DNA from: Cocleimonas flava
GTDB lineage: Bacteria; Pseudomonadota; Gammaproteobacteria; Thiotrichales; Thiotrichaceae
Assembly (NCBI RefSeq): GCF_004339015.1
Contig: NZ_SMFQ01000003.1
Location: 1 to 64,000, forward strand
Direction of reading: 5' to 3'
Length of the DNA: 64,000 bases
A program made the translations under genes and the position numbers. A model generated the notes under the pieces. That model had not been told where the DNA came from. It did no database searches and saw nothing but the letters and a program-made list of their open reading frames with translations. Shown here one piece after another: positions 1 through 8,807 of the stretch. Position 1 is the stretch's first letter, and every line of letters starts with the position of its first letter.

Positions 1-600
1 AACAAAATAAACTACCGCGTCAACCCATCATTAAGATTACAGGGTAAGTTCAACTACTCAGACACCAAAGATCAGGTGGGCGATACAAACGATGCGACCT
101 TTACCGAAGCAGCGGTAGGCTTTGCCTACAGACCGATCAACCATGACCGTTTAAATGTACTGGGTCGTATCACGTATCTTTACGACTTACAGCCCGTGTC
201 ACAAAGTATCGAGCCTGATGAGAAATCATTAATCGCCAGTTTGGAATCAAGCTACCAGCTCAACCAACGCTGGGAGCTCGGTGGTAAACTTGCGCATAAA
301 GAAGGCGAAATCAGAAGTGACAGAGACGCAGGAAACTGGTCACGCAACGATGCCACACTTGCGGCAGTACGAGTGCGTTATCACATGACCAAGAACTGGG
401 ATGCGATGGCACAATACCACTGGTTAAACTCAGACGAATCACAAGACACCCAGCACGGTGCCATGATTGCCGTTGATCGTCATATCGGAGAAAACATGAA
501 GATAGGATTAGGTTATAACTTTACAAACTTCAATGATGACTTAAGCAATACCGACGGTGATGCTGAAGGCTGGTTCATCAACTTAGTGGGCAAATACTAA
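1..600 (+). CDS. Outer-membrane beta-barrel protein, C-terminal part (5' truncated)
   Basis: The frame is open from base 1, so only the last 199 residues of a longer protein are visible. The sequence alternates polar and aromatic residues in short strands (for example LNVLGRITYLYDL, AMAQYHWLNS, MKIGLGYNFTNF) and ends in GWFINLVGKY. A terminal aromatic residue after beta strands is the usual signature of a BAM-inserted outer-membrane barrel. Such barrels occur alone or at the end of very large repeat proteins, and the N-terminal part needed to choose lies outside the window. A rho-independent terminator follows, so this is the last gene of its transcript. The ligand or role cannot be told. Confidence 0.75.
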   Translation, partial: NKINYRVNPSLRLQGKFNYSDTKDQVGDTNDATFTEAAVGFAYRPINHDRLNVLGRITYLYDLQPVSQSIEPDEKSLIASLESSYQLNQRWELGGKLAHKEGEIRSDRDAGNWSRNDATLAAVRVRYHMTKNWDAMAQYHWLNSDESQDTQHGAMIAVDRHIGENMKIGLGYNFTNFNDDLSNTDGDAEGWFINLVGKY

Positions 601-643
601 AAGCAATTATCTTCAAGCAAGCGAAGAAACAAGAGTAAAAACA

Positions 644-668
644 AAAAGCCCAGAGATGGGCTTTTTTT
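644..668 (+). terminator. Rho-independent terminator after the beta-barrel gene
   Basis: The arms AAAGCCCA and TGGGCTTT enclose a short loop and are followed by a run of T. It lies about 45 bases after the stop codon. Confidence 0.8.
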
Positions 669-756
669 ATGCCTGAAATAAACCCAGATCAAAACAATCG
701 ATTAATCAACAACCAACAACTAAATCAAAACAAACCAAACCAATTAAATAAAGCTA

Positions 757-789
757 AAGGCACCCCCCCACCTTACAGGCACTTTTTCA
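757..789 (-). repeat. G-rich dispersed repeat, copy 1 (inverted)
   Basis: Reverse-complement copy of the element with core GCCTGTAAGTAGGGGGGTG. It faces copy 2, so the two can pair into a long imperfect hairpin. Confidence 0.85.
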
Positions 790-797
790 ACAGTACG

Positions 798-829
798 AAA
801 AAAAGGCCTCAAAGTAGGGGGGTGACTTT
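798..829 (+). repeat. G-rich dispersed repeat, copy 2
   Basis: Direct copy with the variant GCCTCAAAGTAGGGGGGTG, preceded by an A run and followed by ACTTT. It is the second arm of an inverted pair with copy 1. Confidence 0.9.
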
Positions 830-860
830 GATTATTAAGTAACTATACAAATAAAGTCGC

Positions 861-1580
861 TTACTCAGTCGATGCTTTCTTTTGAGAAGAATTGGCTTCT
901 ATATCAATTTCATTTGCCTGTTTATTAGCATCAGTATTGATAGGATCAGTTTTCAACGCTTCATTTTTATTCTGCATTATTTTTGTTGCAGGTTTTTGTG
1001 GTACAGGCTGATTAAAATTAGGATTCACCAAAGTTCTGGGAGAAAAGCGAGGTTGAATTACGGGTCTTTGTTGCATCAAAGGTGAAAATCTATTGTCATT
1101 GTAATAACGATTAGGCCCATTATTCCATGGACCTTGTTGATTATTCCAATTGAAATTTGGCATGCCCAAATTAGAACCATTATTGTAACCATTTCTATAG
1201 TTGTTCCCCCAGTTCATGTTTGGCATGTTCCAGTTCGAACCGTAACCATTATTATTTCCCCAATTCATGGATGGAATATTCCAGTTATTATCACCACCAT
1301 TATTACCCCAATTGAAGTTTGGCATATTCCAATTATTGCCATTGTTATAACCATTTCTGTTTCCCCAGTTCATGGACGGCATGTTCCAGTTAGACTGATT
1401 GTTATAGCCATTGCCATTACCCCAATTCATATTGGGCATATTCCAGTTTGAACCATAATTGTTATTGTATGGTACAGGTGAATTATTGGAAAAATAACGC
1501 GGTGGGTTGGTTACATTATTGGGTGATGCATGCAATGTATTTGATAATAATAATGTCAATAATAGTGTTAAATATTTCAT
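861..1580 (-). CDS. Exported Asn/Trp/Gly-rich repeat protein, function unknown
   Basis: The 239-residue protein starts with a clear Sec signal peptide (MKYLTLLLTLLLSNTLHA, likely cut after Ala18). Residues 40-150 consist of about six imperfect copies of NWNMPNMNWGN separated by Gly/Asn/Tyr-rich linkers. A Pro/Arg-rich stretch follows, then a hydrophilic Lys/Asn/Glu tail. The start is supported by an AAGGAG ribosome site seven bases upstream. It is a single gene flanked by a repeat pair downstream and by cmk, transcribed the other way, upstream. Low-complexity Asn/Trp repeats suggest a disordered or self-associating surface or periplasmic protein, but I do not recognise the family. Confidence 0.75.
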   Translation of the reverse strand: MKYLTLLLTLLLSNTLHASPNNVTNPPRYFSNNSPVPYNNNYGSNWNMPNMNWGNGNGYNNQSNWNMPSMNWGNRNGYNNGNNWNMPNFNWGNNGGDNNWNIPSMNWGNNNGYGSNWNMPNMNWGNNYRNGYNNGSNLGMPNFNWNNQQGPWNNGPNRYYNDNRFSPLMQQRPVIQPRFSPRTLVNPNFNQPVPQKPATKIMQNKNEALKTDPINTDANKQANEIDIEANSSQKKASTE

Positions 1581-1724
1581 GTTGTTCTCCTTCTCGTGAA
1601 ATTTATTCTTTCATTTTAAAATAGAATAAGAATATATGTATATACTAATATATAGATAGAAGTCATGAGTTTTCTCAATAAAACAGGCATAATCTCTATT
1701 TTCTTCAACTATGAATCAGTATTA

Positions 1725-2411
1725 ATGAATTTAGCGCGTGAAAATGTACCAATTATCACTATTGATGGTCCTGCAGGGTCAGGTAAAGGAACGATATCCC
1801 AGTCTATTGCTACGAAATTAGGTTGGAATTTACTGGATAGTGGCGCTTTATATCGTCTGGTTGGTTTAGCCGCTACAATCAAAGGAATAGCATTAGATGA
1901 TGAAGTTGCACTAAGTGTTATCGCGCGTGATCTTGATGTAAGTTTTAAGCCCGGTGATAGTGGCATTGTTGATATTATTCTAGATAACAATTTGGTCACC
2001 GATGATATTCGTACTGAAGAAGCCGGTGCGTCAGCCTCAAAAGTTGCAGCTGTTTCTGGAGTGAGAAAAGCCTTGCTAGAGCGTCAAAGGCAATTTCAAA
2101 CGGATCCAGGTTTGGTTGCAGATGGAAGAGATATGGGTACGGTTGTTTTCCCTACGGCTAAAATAAAGATATTCCTTACTGCCAGCGCTGAAATTCGTGC
2201 AGAACGCCGTCTTAATCAGTTGAAACAACAAGGGATAAATGCTAACCTGCGCGGCTTGATTCGTGATATTGAAGAACGCGACGCCCGCGATACTAATCGT
2301 AAGGATGCGCCACTGATTCCTGCAGAAGATGCCATTATTATTGATACCAGTACTATGAGTATCGATGAGGTTGTAAATACTGTGATGGAAGCGGTTGAAA
2401 AAGTCTACTAA
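1725..2411 (+). CDS. cmk: Cytidylate kinase
   Basis: The enzyme transfers phosphate from ATP to CMP or dCMP in pyrimidine nucleotide salvage and synthesis. The P-loop DGPAGSGKGT lies near the N terminus, followed by LLDSGALYRL of the CMP-binding region, the conserved ADGRDMGTVVFP and ERDARDTNR. I take the ATG at 1725 (MNLARENVPIITIDGPAG), which gives 228 residues, the usual length. A 20-residue extension to 1665 is possible but lacks family resemblance. It precedes rpsA, the typical gammaproteobacterial arrangement. Confidence 0.95.
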   Translation: MNLARENVPIITIDGPAGSGKGTISQSIATKLGWNLLDSGALYRLVGLAATIKGIALDDEVALSVIARDLDVSFKPGDSGIVDIILDNNLVTDDIRTEEAGASASKVAAVSGVRKALLERQRQFQTDPGLVADGRDMGTVVFPTAKIKIFLTASAEIRAERRLNQLKQQGINANLRGLIRDIEERDARDTNRKDAPLIPAEDAIIIDTSTMSIDEVVNTVMEAVEKVY

Positions 2412-2595
2412 TTACACATCATATTAAATCATAATTTTAAAAAATAGTGGTCCTTAAAAGCCCGATAGAAAACAGAAGTAACTATCTTTATGTATCGCTA
2501 TTTAATGAACACCTTATGTCTATCAATAATGATTGGCGAAGGTTTAATTTAACCGTTTAGTATGGGTTTACTAACGTATATATAGGTTTTATACC

Positions 2596-4260
2596 ATGAG
2601 TGAAAGTTTTGCGGAGTTATTTGAAGAAAGTCTAACGTATATCGAAATGACCCCTGGGTCTTTGATTACTGCGACTATCGTAGATGTAACTCCAGATTTT
2701 GTAACAGTAAGTGCCGGCCTTAAATCAGAAGGCGTTATCCCATCAGACCAGTTTAAGAACGAAGCAGGCGAGTTAGTTGCTGAAGTTGGTGATGTGGTTG
2801 AAGTTGCACTGGAAAGTGTTGAAGATGGATTTGGTGAAACCAAATTATCTCGCGAGAAAGCCCGTCGTTTACGCGCTTGGGAAATTCTTGACGAAGCACT
2901 AACTAACGATGAAATTATTACGGGTGTGATTACTGGCAAGGTTAAAGGTGGATTCACCGTTGAGCTTGGCGATATTCGTGCCTTCCTTCCTGGTTCATTA
3001 GTTGATGTACGTCCAGTACGCGATACTGCATACCTTGAAGGCAAAGAGCTAGAATTCAAACTTATCAAACTTGACCAAAAGCGTAACAACGTTGTTGTTT
3101 CTCGTCGTGCAGTTGTTGAAGATGAGTACAGTGTTGAGCGTGAAGCTCTTCTAGAAAGCATCGAAGAAGGCAAGCAAATCAAAGGTGTTGTTAAGAACCT
3201 TACTGATTACGGCGCGTTCATCGATCTTGGTGGTATTGATGGTTTACTACATATCACTGATATGGCTTGGAAGCGTGTTAAGCACCCATCTGAAGTTCTT
3301 GAAATCGGTTCTGAAATTGACGTATTGGTTCTTAAGTTTGATAAAGAAAAGAGCCGTGTATCACTAGGTCTTAAGCAAATGGGTGATGATCCATGGCAAG
3401 ATCTTGTACGTCGTTACCCTGTTAACACTGTACTTACAGGTAAAGTTAGCAATCTTACAGACTACGGTTGTTTCGTTGAAATCGAAGATGGTGTTGAAGG
3501 TCTTGTACACGTATCTGAAATGGATTGGACAAACAAGAATGTTAACCCAGCTAAAGTTGTAACACTTGGCGATGAAGTTGAAGTAATGATCCTTGAGATT
3601 GATGCTGATCGTCGTCGTATCTCTTTAGGTATGAAGCAATGTAAAGCTAATCCTTGGGATGAGTTTGCGAAAACTGCAACTAAAGGCGAGAAAGTTAAAG
3701 GTGTTATCAAGTCAATCACTGACTTCGGTATCTTTATCGGTCTTGACGGCGGAATCGATGGTCTAGTTCACTTGTCTGATATCTCTTGGAATGTTCCAGG
3801 TGAAGAAGCAGTACGTGACTACAAGAAAGGCGATGAAGTTGAAGCGACTATTCTTGCGATTGATCCTGAGCGTGAGCGTATCTCTCTTGGTGTTAAGCAG
3901 ATGGATCAAGATCCATTCTCACTATTTGTTGCAGCGAACGAGAAGGGCAGTATCGTTAAAGGTACTGTTACTGAAGTTACTCCTAAGATGGTTAAGATTG
4001 ATCTTGGTGAAAACATCGAAGGCGTATTACGTGCATCAGAAATCTCACGTGATCGTATCGAAGATGCATCAACAGTGCTTAGCGTTGGCGATGAAGTAGA
4101 AGCTAAATTCATGGGTGTTGATCGTAAGACTCGTGCAATTAACCTTTCTATTAAAGCTAAAGATTACGCTGAAGAAGCTGAAGTAATGAAAGAGTACAGT
4201 TCTGCATCTGCAACGACTGGTACTTTAGGTGATATCTTTAAAGAGCAGTTAGATAAGTAA
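2596..4260 (+). CDS. rpsA: 30S ribosomal protein S1
   Basis: S1 binds mRNA on the 30S subunit and helps initiation on messages with weak Shine-Dalgarno sites. The 554 residues contain six S1 (OB-fold) repeats. The last four are easily seen through recurring GxVxxxTDYGxFV and GLVHxSEM-type strands ([34 protein letters not shown]). Length matches the E. coli protein (557). The leader has only a weak AGG before the ATG, as expected for a gene whose translation S1 itself controls. The 184-base gap after cmk is the likely regulatory leader. Codon use is that of a highly expressed gene. Confidence 0.98.
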   Translation: MSESFAELFEESLTYIEMTPGSLITATIVDVTPDFVTVSAGLKSEGVIPSDQFKNEAGELVAEVGDVVEVALESVEDGFGETKLSREKARRLRAWEILDEALTNDEIITGVITGKVKGGFTVELGDIRAFLPGSLVDVRPVRDTAYLEGKELEFKLIKLDQKRNNVVVSRRAVVEDEYSVEREALLESIEEGKQIKGVVKNLTDYGAFIDLGGIDGLLHITDMAWKRVKHPSEVLEIGSEIDVLVLKFDKEKSRVSLGLKQMGDDPWQDLVRRYPVNTVLTGKVSNLTDYGCFVEIEDGVEGLVHVSEMDWTNKNVNPAKVVTLGDEVEVMILEIDADRRRISLGMKQCKANPWDEFAKTATKGEKVKGVIKSITDFGIFIGLDGGIDGLVHLSDISWNVPGEEAVRDYKKGDEVEATILAIDPERERISLGVKQMDQDPFSLFVAANEKGSIVKGTVTEVTPKMVKIDLGENIEGVLRASEISRDRIEDASTVLSVGDEVEAKFMGVDRKTRAINLSIKAKDYAEEAEVMKEYSSASATTGTLGDIFKEQLDK

Positions 4261-4296
4261 ACTTTATAATGTAAGTTTATTTACCAAGTGTCACTT

Positions 4297-4334
4297 AAAA
4301 AGCCGATTATGTTTATGCATAATCGGCTTTTTTT
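4297..4334 (+). terminator. Rho-independent terminator after rpsA
   Basis: AAAAAGCCGATTATG and CATAATCGGCTTTTT form a perfect stem with a six-base loop and a T run. Confidence 0.9.
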
Positions 4335-4346
4335 ATGTAATTTCAG

Positions 4347-4375
4347 TTGCTTATTGAATCCTGTATACTTATTAT
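4347..4375 (+). promoter_or_regulatory. Possible sigma-70 promoter for ihfB
   Basis: TTGCTT and TATTAT are separated by 17 bases, just after the rpsA terminator and about 75 bases before the ihfB start. This is a match by eye only. Confidence 0.4.
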
Positions 4376-4448
4376 GTAAAACATAATTAATAATAAAATA
4401 ACATTTTCTGTCTTTTAATAGATCGTCTGAAATGCAGGGAGAGCATAA

Positions 4449-4754
4449 ATGACCAAATCAGAAATAATAAATATACTTGCGAGAAAACAAAGTCACTTAA
4501 GTAGTAAAGATATAGAACTATCAGTTAAGATTTTATTAGACCAAATTAGCGATACTTTAACCTCAGGTGAAAGGATCGAAATACGAGGTTTTGGTAGTTT
4601 TTCGTTACATCATAGAACCGCTAGAAAAGGGCGTAATCCTAAAACTGGGGAACAAGTTCAGTTATCACCCAAGCATGTGCCACATTTTAAACCAGGCAAA
4701 GAAATGCGTGAGCGTGTAAATGAGAACAAAGATAAGTATCCCATACAAGATTAA
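4449..4754 (+). CDS. ihfB: Integration host factor, beta subunit
   Basis: IHF is a heterodimeric nucleoid protein that bends DNA sharply in recombination, replication and sigma-54 promoter activation. The 101 residues show the HU/IHF fold: [10 protein letters not shown] start, [16 protein letters not shown] beta arm base, and [13 protein letters not shown] with the DNA-intercalating Pro in its arm. A GGGAGA ribosome site precedes the ATG. It follows rpsA as in other gammaproteobacteria, but from its own putative promoter. The partner gene ihfA is not in the window. Confidence 0.95.
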   Translation: MTKSEIINILARKQSHLSSKDIELSVKILLDQISDTLTSGERIEIRGFGSFSLHHRTARKGRNPKTGEQVQLSPKHVPHFKPGKEMRERVNENKDKYPIQD

Positions 4755-4838
4755 TTCTATAAATTAGTACGTTTTCAATTTAAGTTTTATTTGCAGTGAA
4801 AGTCTGTAATTTTAAGTTAGATATATTTGGATATATAA

Positions 4839-6022
4839 ATGGTAGAGATTCTCTTCTTACTACTTCCACTTGCTTTTTATTCGGGCTGGCGAGCAGCCCG
4901 GAAAAGCTTGCAAAGTAATCAAAAAAAAAAGCACAACTCTCTGATAGTTTTGTAAAGGGTGTAAATCATCTTCTCAGTGAAGAGCCTGATAAAGCACTGG
5001 AAGTATTCCTCAATTATCCTGATATTGATGAATACACCGCTGAAACATTTCAACTTCTAGGTAATTTGTTTAGAGATCGAGGCGAGGTCGATAGGGCTTT
5101 GCGCGTCCATCAAAACGTGATTGCGCGTTCTAATTTAAATGCCAAGCAAAAACAGAAGGCCATGTTCGCATTAGGACTGGATTTCTTCGCCGCTGGTATG
5201 CTTGATAGGTCTGAAAGTGTATTTCAGGAGTTGCTGGAAAACGATGTTAAATGGATTCCTAAAGCGGATATATGCTCATCCTTAAGAACGATCTACGAAC
5301 AAACGCAAGAGTGGCAAAAAGCGGTCGAGGCGACGCATTGTGTTAAACAAAACACCAAAAAATCTGATGCTTTAAGTCACCTGATCAATCATGACAGTCT
5401 TATCTCGCATTATTATTGCGAGTTGGCGGAGATGGCCTTACAAGAGGGTAATCTACATGAAGTCGATGGTTATATTGCCAAAGCCAAAAAAGCGTATAAA
5501 TTATCCACGCGTTTGATGACGTTGCAGGGTGATACAGCGCTGCATCAAAAACAGTATAAGCAAGCATTAAATCATTACCTGAAAGCCGTGAATGAAGATA
5601 GCCGTGTATTGAATATGTTGTTATCAAAAATAGAAGAAACTGCAAATCAAACAGGTGAGTTATCTTTTGTATTAGATTCACTATTAACGTTATTTAAAAA
5701 GAATCAAGATAAGAGTATTTTCGAAGTGATTCTGACGTTATCCACTAAGTACAAATTAACTGAAAATGTAGATTCTTTGATTTCTGAGTCCCTAGCCAAC
5801 AAGAAGTTGAATATTGAGTCGATCTATAAAGCATCAGAATATATTAATACAGGGGAGGGTGAGATTACTCCTGAAACGGGAATGGTTCTTGTGAATCAAT
5901 CATTAGGAAATTATTTGAAGGGAGTACCTGCCTTTCTATGCGAGCATTGCGGTTATAAAATGCATGATTACCTATGGCGTTGTCCTGCATGTCATCATTG
6001 GGATACGGTTGAGCACGCGTAA
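4839..6022 (+). pseudogene. lapB: LPS assembly regulator LapB (YciM), reading frame broken in an A10 tract
   Basis: LapB is an inner-membrane-anchored TPR protein that delivers LpxC to FtsH and so limits LPS synthesis. The N terminus (MVEILFLLLPLAFYSGW, a membrane anchor) is read from 4839. In the run of ten A at 4921-4930 the frame shifts and would stop at a TAA some 30 bases on. With one more A the frame continues through NHLLSEEPDKALEVFL and GNLFRDRGEVDRAL, TPR repeats, and a C-terminal rubredoxin-like knuckle (CEHCGYKM, CPACHHW). The restored product has 394 residues, close to the usual 389. Slippage, phase variation or a sequencing error could explain it. The usual neighbour lapA is absent: only 84 bases separate ihfB from lapB. 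Confidence 0.85.
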
Positions 6023-6049
6023 CCTCTTCACCTAAATCGGATAATCACT

Positions 6050-6081
6050 AAAAAAAGGCCTGTAAGTGGGGGGGTGACTTT
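6050..6081 (+). repeat. G-rich dispersed repeat, copy 3
   Basis: A run plus GGCCTGTAAGTGGGGGGGTGACTT. It lies 46 bases before the pyrF start. Confidence 0.9.
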
Positions 6082-6126
6082 ATCTATAATAAGGCACTAT
6101 TAATTTTATTATTTTGAGAAAATATC

Positions 6127-6816
6127 ATGTCTAGCAGGTTAATTATCGCCCTTGATTTCCCAACTAAAGAGCAGGCGCTTCAATTTATAGAGCCGCTGTC
6201 TCCACAGAGTTGCAAACTAAAAGTAGGCTTCGAATTATTTGTGGCAGCAGGTCCAGACTTTGTTAAGCAATTGGTCGATAAAGGTTTTGATGTATTTTTA
6301 GATCTGAAGTTTCATGATATTCCGAATACCGTTGCATCTGCATGTAAGAGTGCAGCTTCACTGGGTGTATGGATGATGAACGTTCATGCGAGTGGCGGTC
6401 AGAAAATGATGCTTGCTGCAAAACAGGCGCTCGAAGAAACACAATCTAACGCTAAGTTGATTGCAGTGACTGTTTTAACATCTATGGATAGCGAGCAATT
6501 AGCAGGTACTAATGTTGCGTCTTCTCCAGAAGAGCAAGTCAAACATTTGGCAAAACTCACAAAGGCATCGATGTTGGATGGCATTGTATGTTCAGCTAGA
6601 GAAGCTAAGATGCTCAGAGAAATTTTAGGTCCTGAATTTTTACTGGTAACGCCAGGTATCAGACCTGCTGGCTCAGCTCAAGGTGATCAGCATCGTGTCA
6701 TGACTCCAGCTGAAGCGAATGCCAGTGGCGTTAATTATATCGTGGTCGGAAGACCTATCACACAATCTGCAGATCCTTTAGCTGTGATAGATCAGATCAA
6801 TCTAGATATGCAATAA
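6127..6816 (+). CDS. pyrF: Orotidine 5'-phosphate decarboxylase
   Basis: The enzyme converts OMP to UMP, the last step of de novo UMP synthesis. The 229-residue TIM-barrel protein has the substrate motif IIALDFPT near the start, the catalytic DLKFHDIPNTV (Lys-Asp network), VTVLTSMD, and the phosphate-binding VTPGIRP and NYIVVGRPIT. Its position after lapB is the conserved order. It converges with rapZ, with 27 bases between the stops. Confidence 0.97.
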   Translation: MSSRLIIALDFPTKEQALQFIEPLSPQSCKLKVGFELFVAAGPDFVKQLVDKGFDVFLDLKFHDIPNTVASACKSAASLGVWMMNVHASGGQKMMLAAKQALEETQSNAKLIAVTVLTSMDSEQLAGTNVASSPEEQVKHLAKLTKASMLDGIVCSAREAKMLREILGPEFLLVTPGIRPAGSAQGDQHRVMTPAEANASGVNYIVVGRPITQSADPLAVIDQINLDMQ

Positions 6817-6843
6817 GAGTTCTATAAGTGATGAATCGATTAC

Positions 6844-7692
6844 TTAATCAAGCTCTCGATGTTGCACTATGACAGAATCTTTATAAATTGTTTCAAAGTG
6901 TTTTGCGAGTTTTTCAATTAAGTAAACTGATCGATGATGTCCGCCCGTACAGCCAATTGAAATAGTTAGATAGGCTCTTTGGCTTGAAATGATTTTGGGA
7001 ATCCATTTTTCGATGAAATACTTAAGATCGTTTTCCATTTCATTGACTAATTCATGAGACGATAACCATTCGGATACTTCTTTATCCAGTCCTGTGTATG
7101 GGCGTAGATCATGAATCCAGTATGGGTTGGGTAGGCAGCGAACATCAAATAAATAATCTGAATCTCTTGGTGTTCCATGCTTGAATCCGAATGATTGAAA
7201 CATAAGCGATAGAGACTGATGCTGTGTATTGCTTACTCTAGAAGTGATTTTAGATGCGAGTTCGTAAATATTGGTGGTGCTGGTGTCAATCTGGATGTCA
7301 GCTATAACTCGGATGGGTTCGATTAGATCGTATTCTTTCAGTATTGCATCCCTGAGGGTTGTATCGGGGGAGCTTAGTGGGTGTTTTCTGCGTGTTTCAT
7401 CGTAACGCTTAATAAGAACCGACTTACCCGCGTATAAATATATGACATCTGTCTTAAACTTGCGTTTAAGTTTGGTCACCATTTCTGGTAATTTTTTTAA
7501 GTATTTTTTGCCGCTTCTGATATCAACACCTACAGCAATCTTTTGATGCTTTAACAGTCGTTCGGTTTCAAATACGTTTTCAAATAATTCCAGAGGCAGA
7601 TTGTCAATACAGTAATATCCCTGATCTTCAAGCGTATGAAGTACTTGTGTTTTTCCGGCTCCGGACATTCCACTTACAATTATGATATGCAT
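6844..7692 (-). CDS. rapZ: RNase adapter protein RapZ
   Basis: RapZ binds small RNAs (GlmZ) and presents them to RNase E, tuning glucosamine-6-phosphate synthesis; it also senses GlcN6P. The N-terminal P-loop domain has VSGMSGAGKT at residues 6-15 and a CIDNLP motif. The C-terminal domain contains the conserved SFGFKHGTP, DVRCLPNPYW and SIGCTGGHHRSV (GlcN6P and RNA site). I choose the ATG at 7692, which overlaps the ptsN stop as TGATG; an in-frame GTG one codon earlier is less likely. In many relatives npr (ptsO) follows; here the next gene is the convergent pyrF. Confidence 0.95.
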   Translation of the reverse strand: MHIIIVSGMSGAGKTQVLHTLEDQGYYCIDNLPLELFENVFETERLLKHQKIAVGVDIRSGKKYLKKLPEMVTKLKRKFKTDVIYLYAGKSVLIKRYDETRRKHPLSSPDTTLRDAILKEYDLIEPIRVIADIQIDTSTTNIYELASKITSRVSNTQHQSLSLMFQSFGFKHGTPRDSDYLFDVRCLPNPYWIHDLRPYTGLDKEVSEWLSSHELVNEMENDLKYFIEKWIPKIISSQRAYLTISIGCTGGHHRSVYLIEKLAKHFETIYKDSVIVQHRELD

Positions 7693-8165
7693 CACATGTC
7701 CTCAAAATTAAAAAACTGATCAAAATATTGTGCAACTAATTCTGCATTTTCTGATTTAACCATCGTGTCTAATTCTTTATCTTTCAGAAGGCTTCGGTAA
7801 TAGTCAGAGAGTATCGCAGAGCATTTTTTTTGTTGTTTTTGTGGAACCAGTATCGCAAGAAAAAGCTTAATATCTTTTTTATCGGCGCTATTTAAACTCA
7901 AGCCTCGTTTTAATACCAGTAAAGCAGCACGAGGATTGGTGATATCCAGGTGCGCTCTAGGGAGTGCAATACCATTTCCAATGTAAGTGTCGCCGAGTTT
8001 TTCGCGGGAAACTAATGCATCAAAAATTTGGTTTTTAGTAACTTCTTTTTGCCCTTTTTCAAGTAATTCAGTCAAAGCATCGAATACACATTTCTTGCTT
8101 TCCATCTTTTTGACGAAAGATACTCTTTCAGGTACTAACACAGGAAGCTTTTGTTTATCAGTCAT
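7692..8165 (-). CDS. ptsN: PTS IIA-like nitrogen regulatory protein PtsN with displaced active-site histidine
   Basis: PtsN (EIIA-Ntr) is the end acceptor of the nitrogen PTS and regulates potassium transport and stress responses. The 157 residues have the EIIA mannitol/fructose fold, with the conserved TYIGNGIALP before the active site. In the family this is followed directly by the phosphorylated His (typically LPHAR or IPHGK). Here the codons read CCT AGA GCG CAC, giving PRAHLD, so Arg sits at the phospho-acceptor position and a His lies two residues on. The rest (LLVLKRG, LFLAILVP) looks intact. It is upstream of and overlaps rapZ. Confidence 0.9.
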   Translation of the reverse strand: MTDKQKLPVLVPERVSFVKKMESKKCVFDALTELLEKGQKEVTKNQIFDALVSREKLGDTYIGNGIALPRAHLDITNPRAALLVLKRGLSLNSADKKDIKLFLAILVPQKQQKKCSAILSDYYRSLLKDKELDTMVKSENAELVAQYFDQFFNFEDM

Positions 8166-8312
8166 GCACTATGAATCTCTATCGGATTTATATTTAAAGT
8201 TCGGATGGCTAGTTGTTGATATTACAGAAAAAAATATAGCGATTCTATTACATTAGAATGAATTGGGTTATTGTCTTGGTGTCTTATGGGAGTGTATTAT
8301 TTTTATTGATTA

Positions 8313-8343
8313 GCATGTCTCTTACTCAGCGTAAGAGACATGT
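8313..8343. other. Perfect 12-bp hairpin between ptsN and hpf
   Basis: CATGTCTCTTAC and GTAAGAGACATG are separated by five bases. No T run follows on either strand, so it is not a typical terminator. It could be an RNA-processing or stabilising stem in the minus-strand transcript. Confidence 0.6.
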
Positions 8344-8369
8344 CTATAAGTTAACAGCTTGTAGAAAAA

Positions 8370-8705
8370 TTAAGCATATTGATCCATAACAATATTTCTA
8401 TGGTTGCCTTCGTGTTTACGATGGCTGCGAATTTTTTCTTTATGCTTAAGAATTTGTCGATCTAGTTTATCGGCTAAGGCATCTATTGCTGCATACATGT
8501 CTTCTTCTTGTGCATCAGCGTAAATATGATTACCGCTAACATTGATTGAAGCTTCTGCCTTATTGTGATGTTTTTGAACTTCTAATATGACGTGAATGTT
8601 GAGTACTTGATCAAAATGACGCGTTAAGCGTGTTACTTTTTCCCGAATATAATTATTAAGTAATGGGGTTACGTCAATGTGATGACCAGTAATATCTAAT
8701 TGCAT
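8370..8705 (-). CDS. hpf: Ribosome hibernation promoting factor, short form
   Basis: HPF binds the 30S A/P site in stationary phase and promotes inactive 100S dimers. The 111 residues begin MQLDITGHHIDVTPLL and have the beta-alpha-beta fold with DMYAAIDALADKLDRQI. The C-terminal Lys/His-rich tail (HKEKIRSHRKHEG) is that of the short gammaproteobacterial form, without the long-form dimerisation domain. It lies between rpoN and ptsN, the conserved arrangement. Confidence 0.95.
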   Translation of the reverse strand: MQLDITGHHIDVTPLLNNYIREKVTRLTRHFDQVLNIHVILEVQKHHNKAEASINVSGNHIYADAQEEDMYAAIDALADKLDRQILKHKEKIRSHRKHEGNHRNIVMDQYA

Positions 8706-8807
8706 ATTTTCACTCCTATCATTGAGGTTGTTGCGACTATTAACCTGAAAGCCCTTTCAGTAAATCGCAGTGTGAAGATCTTGATACTTTTACTATACAG
8801 TTAACTC

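Noticed and set aside
1134-1451. Plus-strand open frame opposite the Asn/Trp repeat gene
   Set aside because: It is the antisense of the repeats. Ile/Val/His periodicity follows from the NWNMP codons, and there is no ribosome site.
1665-1724. Longer N terminus for Cmk
   Set aside because: It adds 20 residues not seen in the family.
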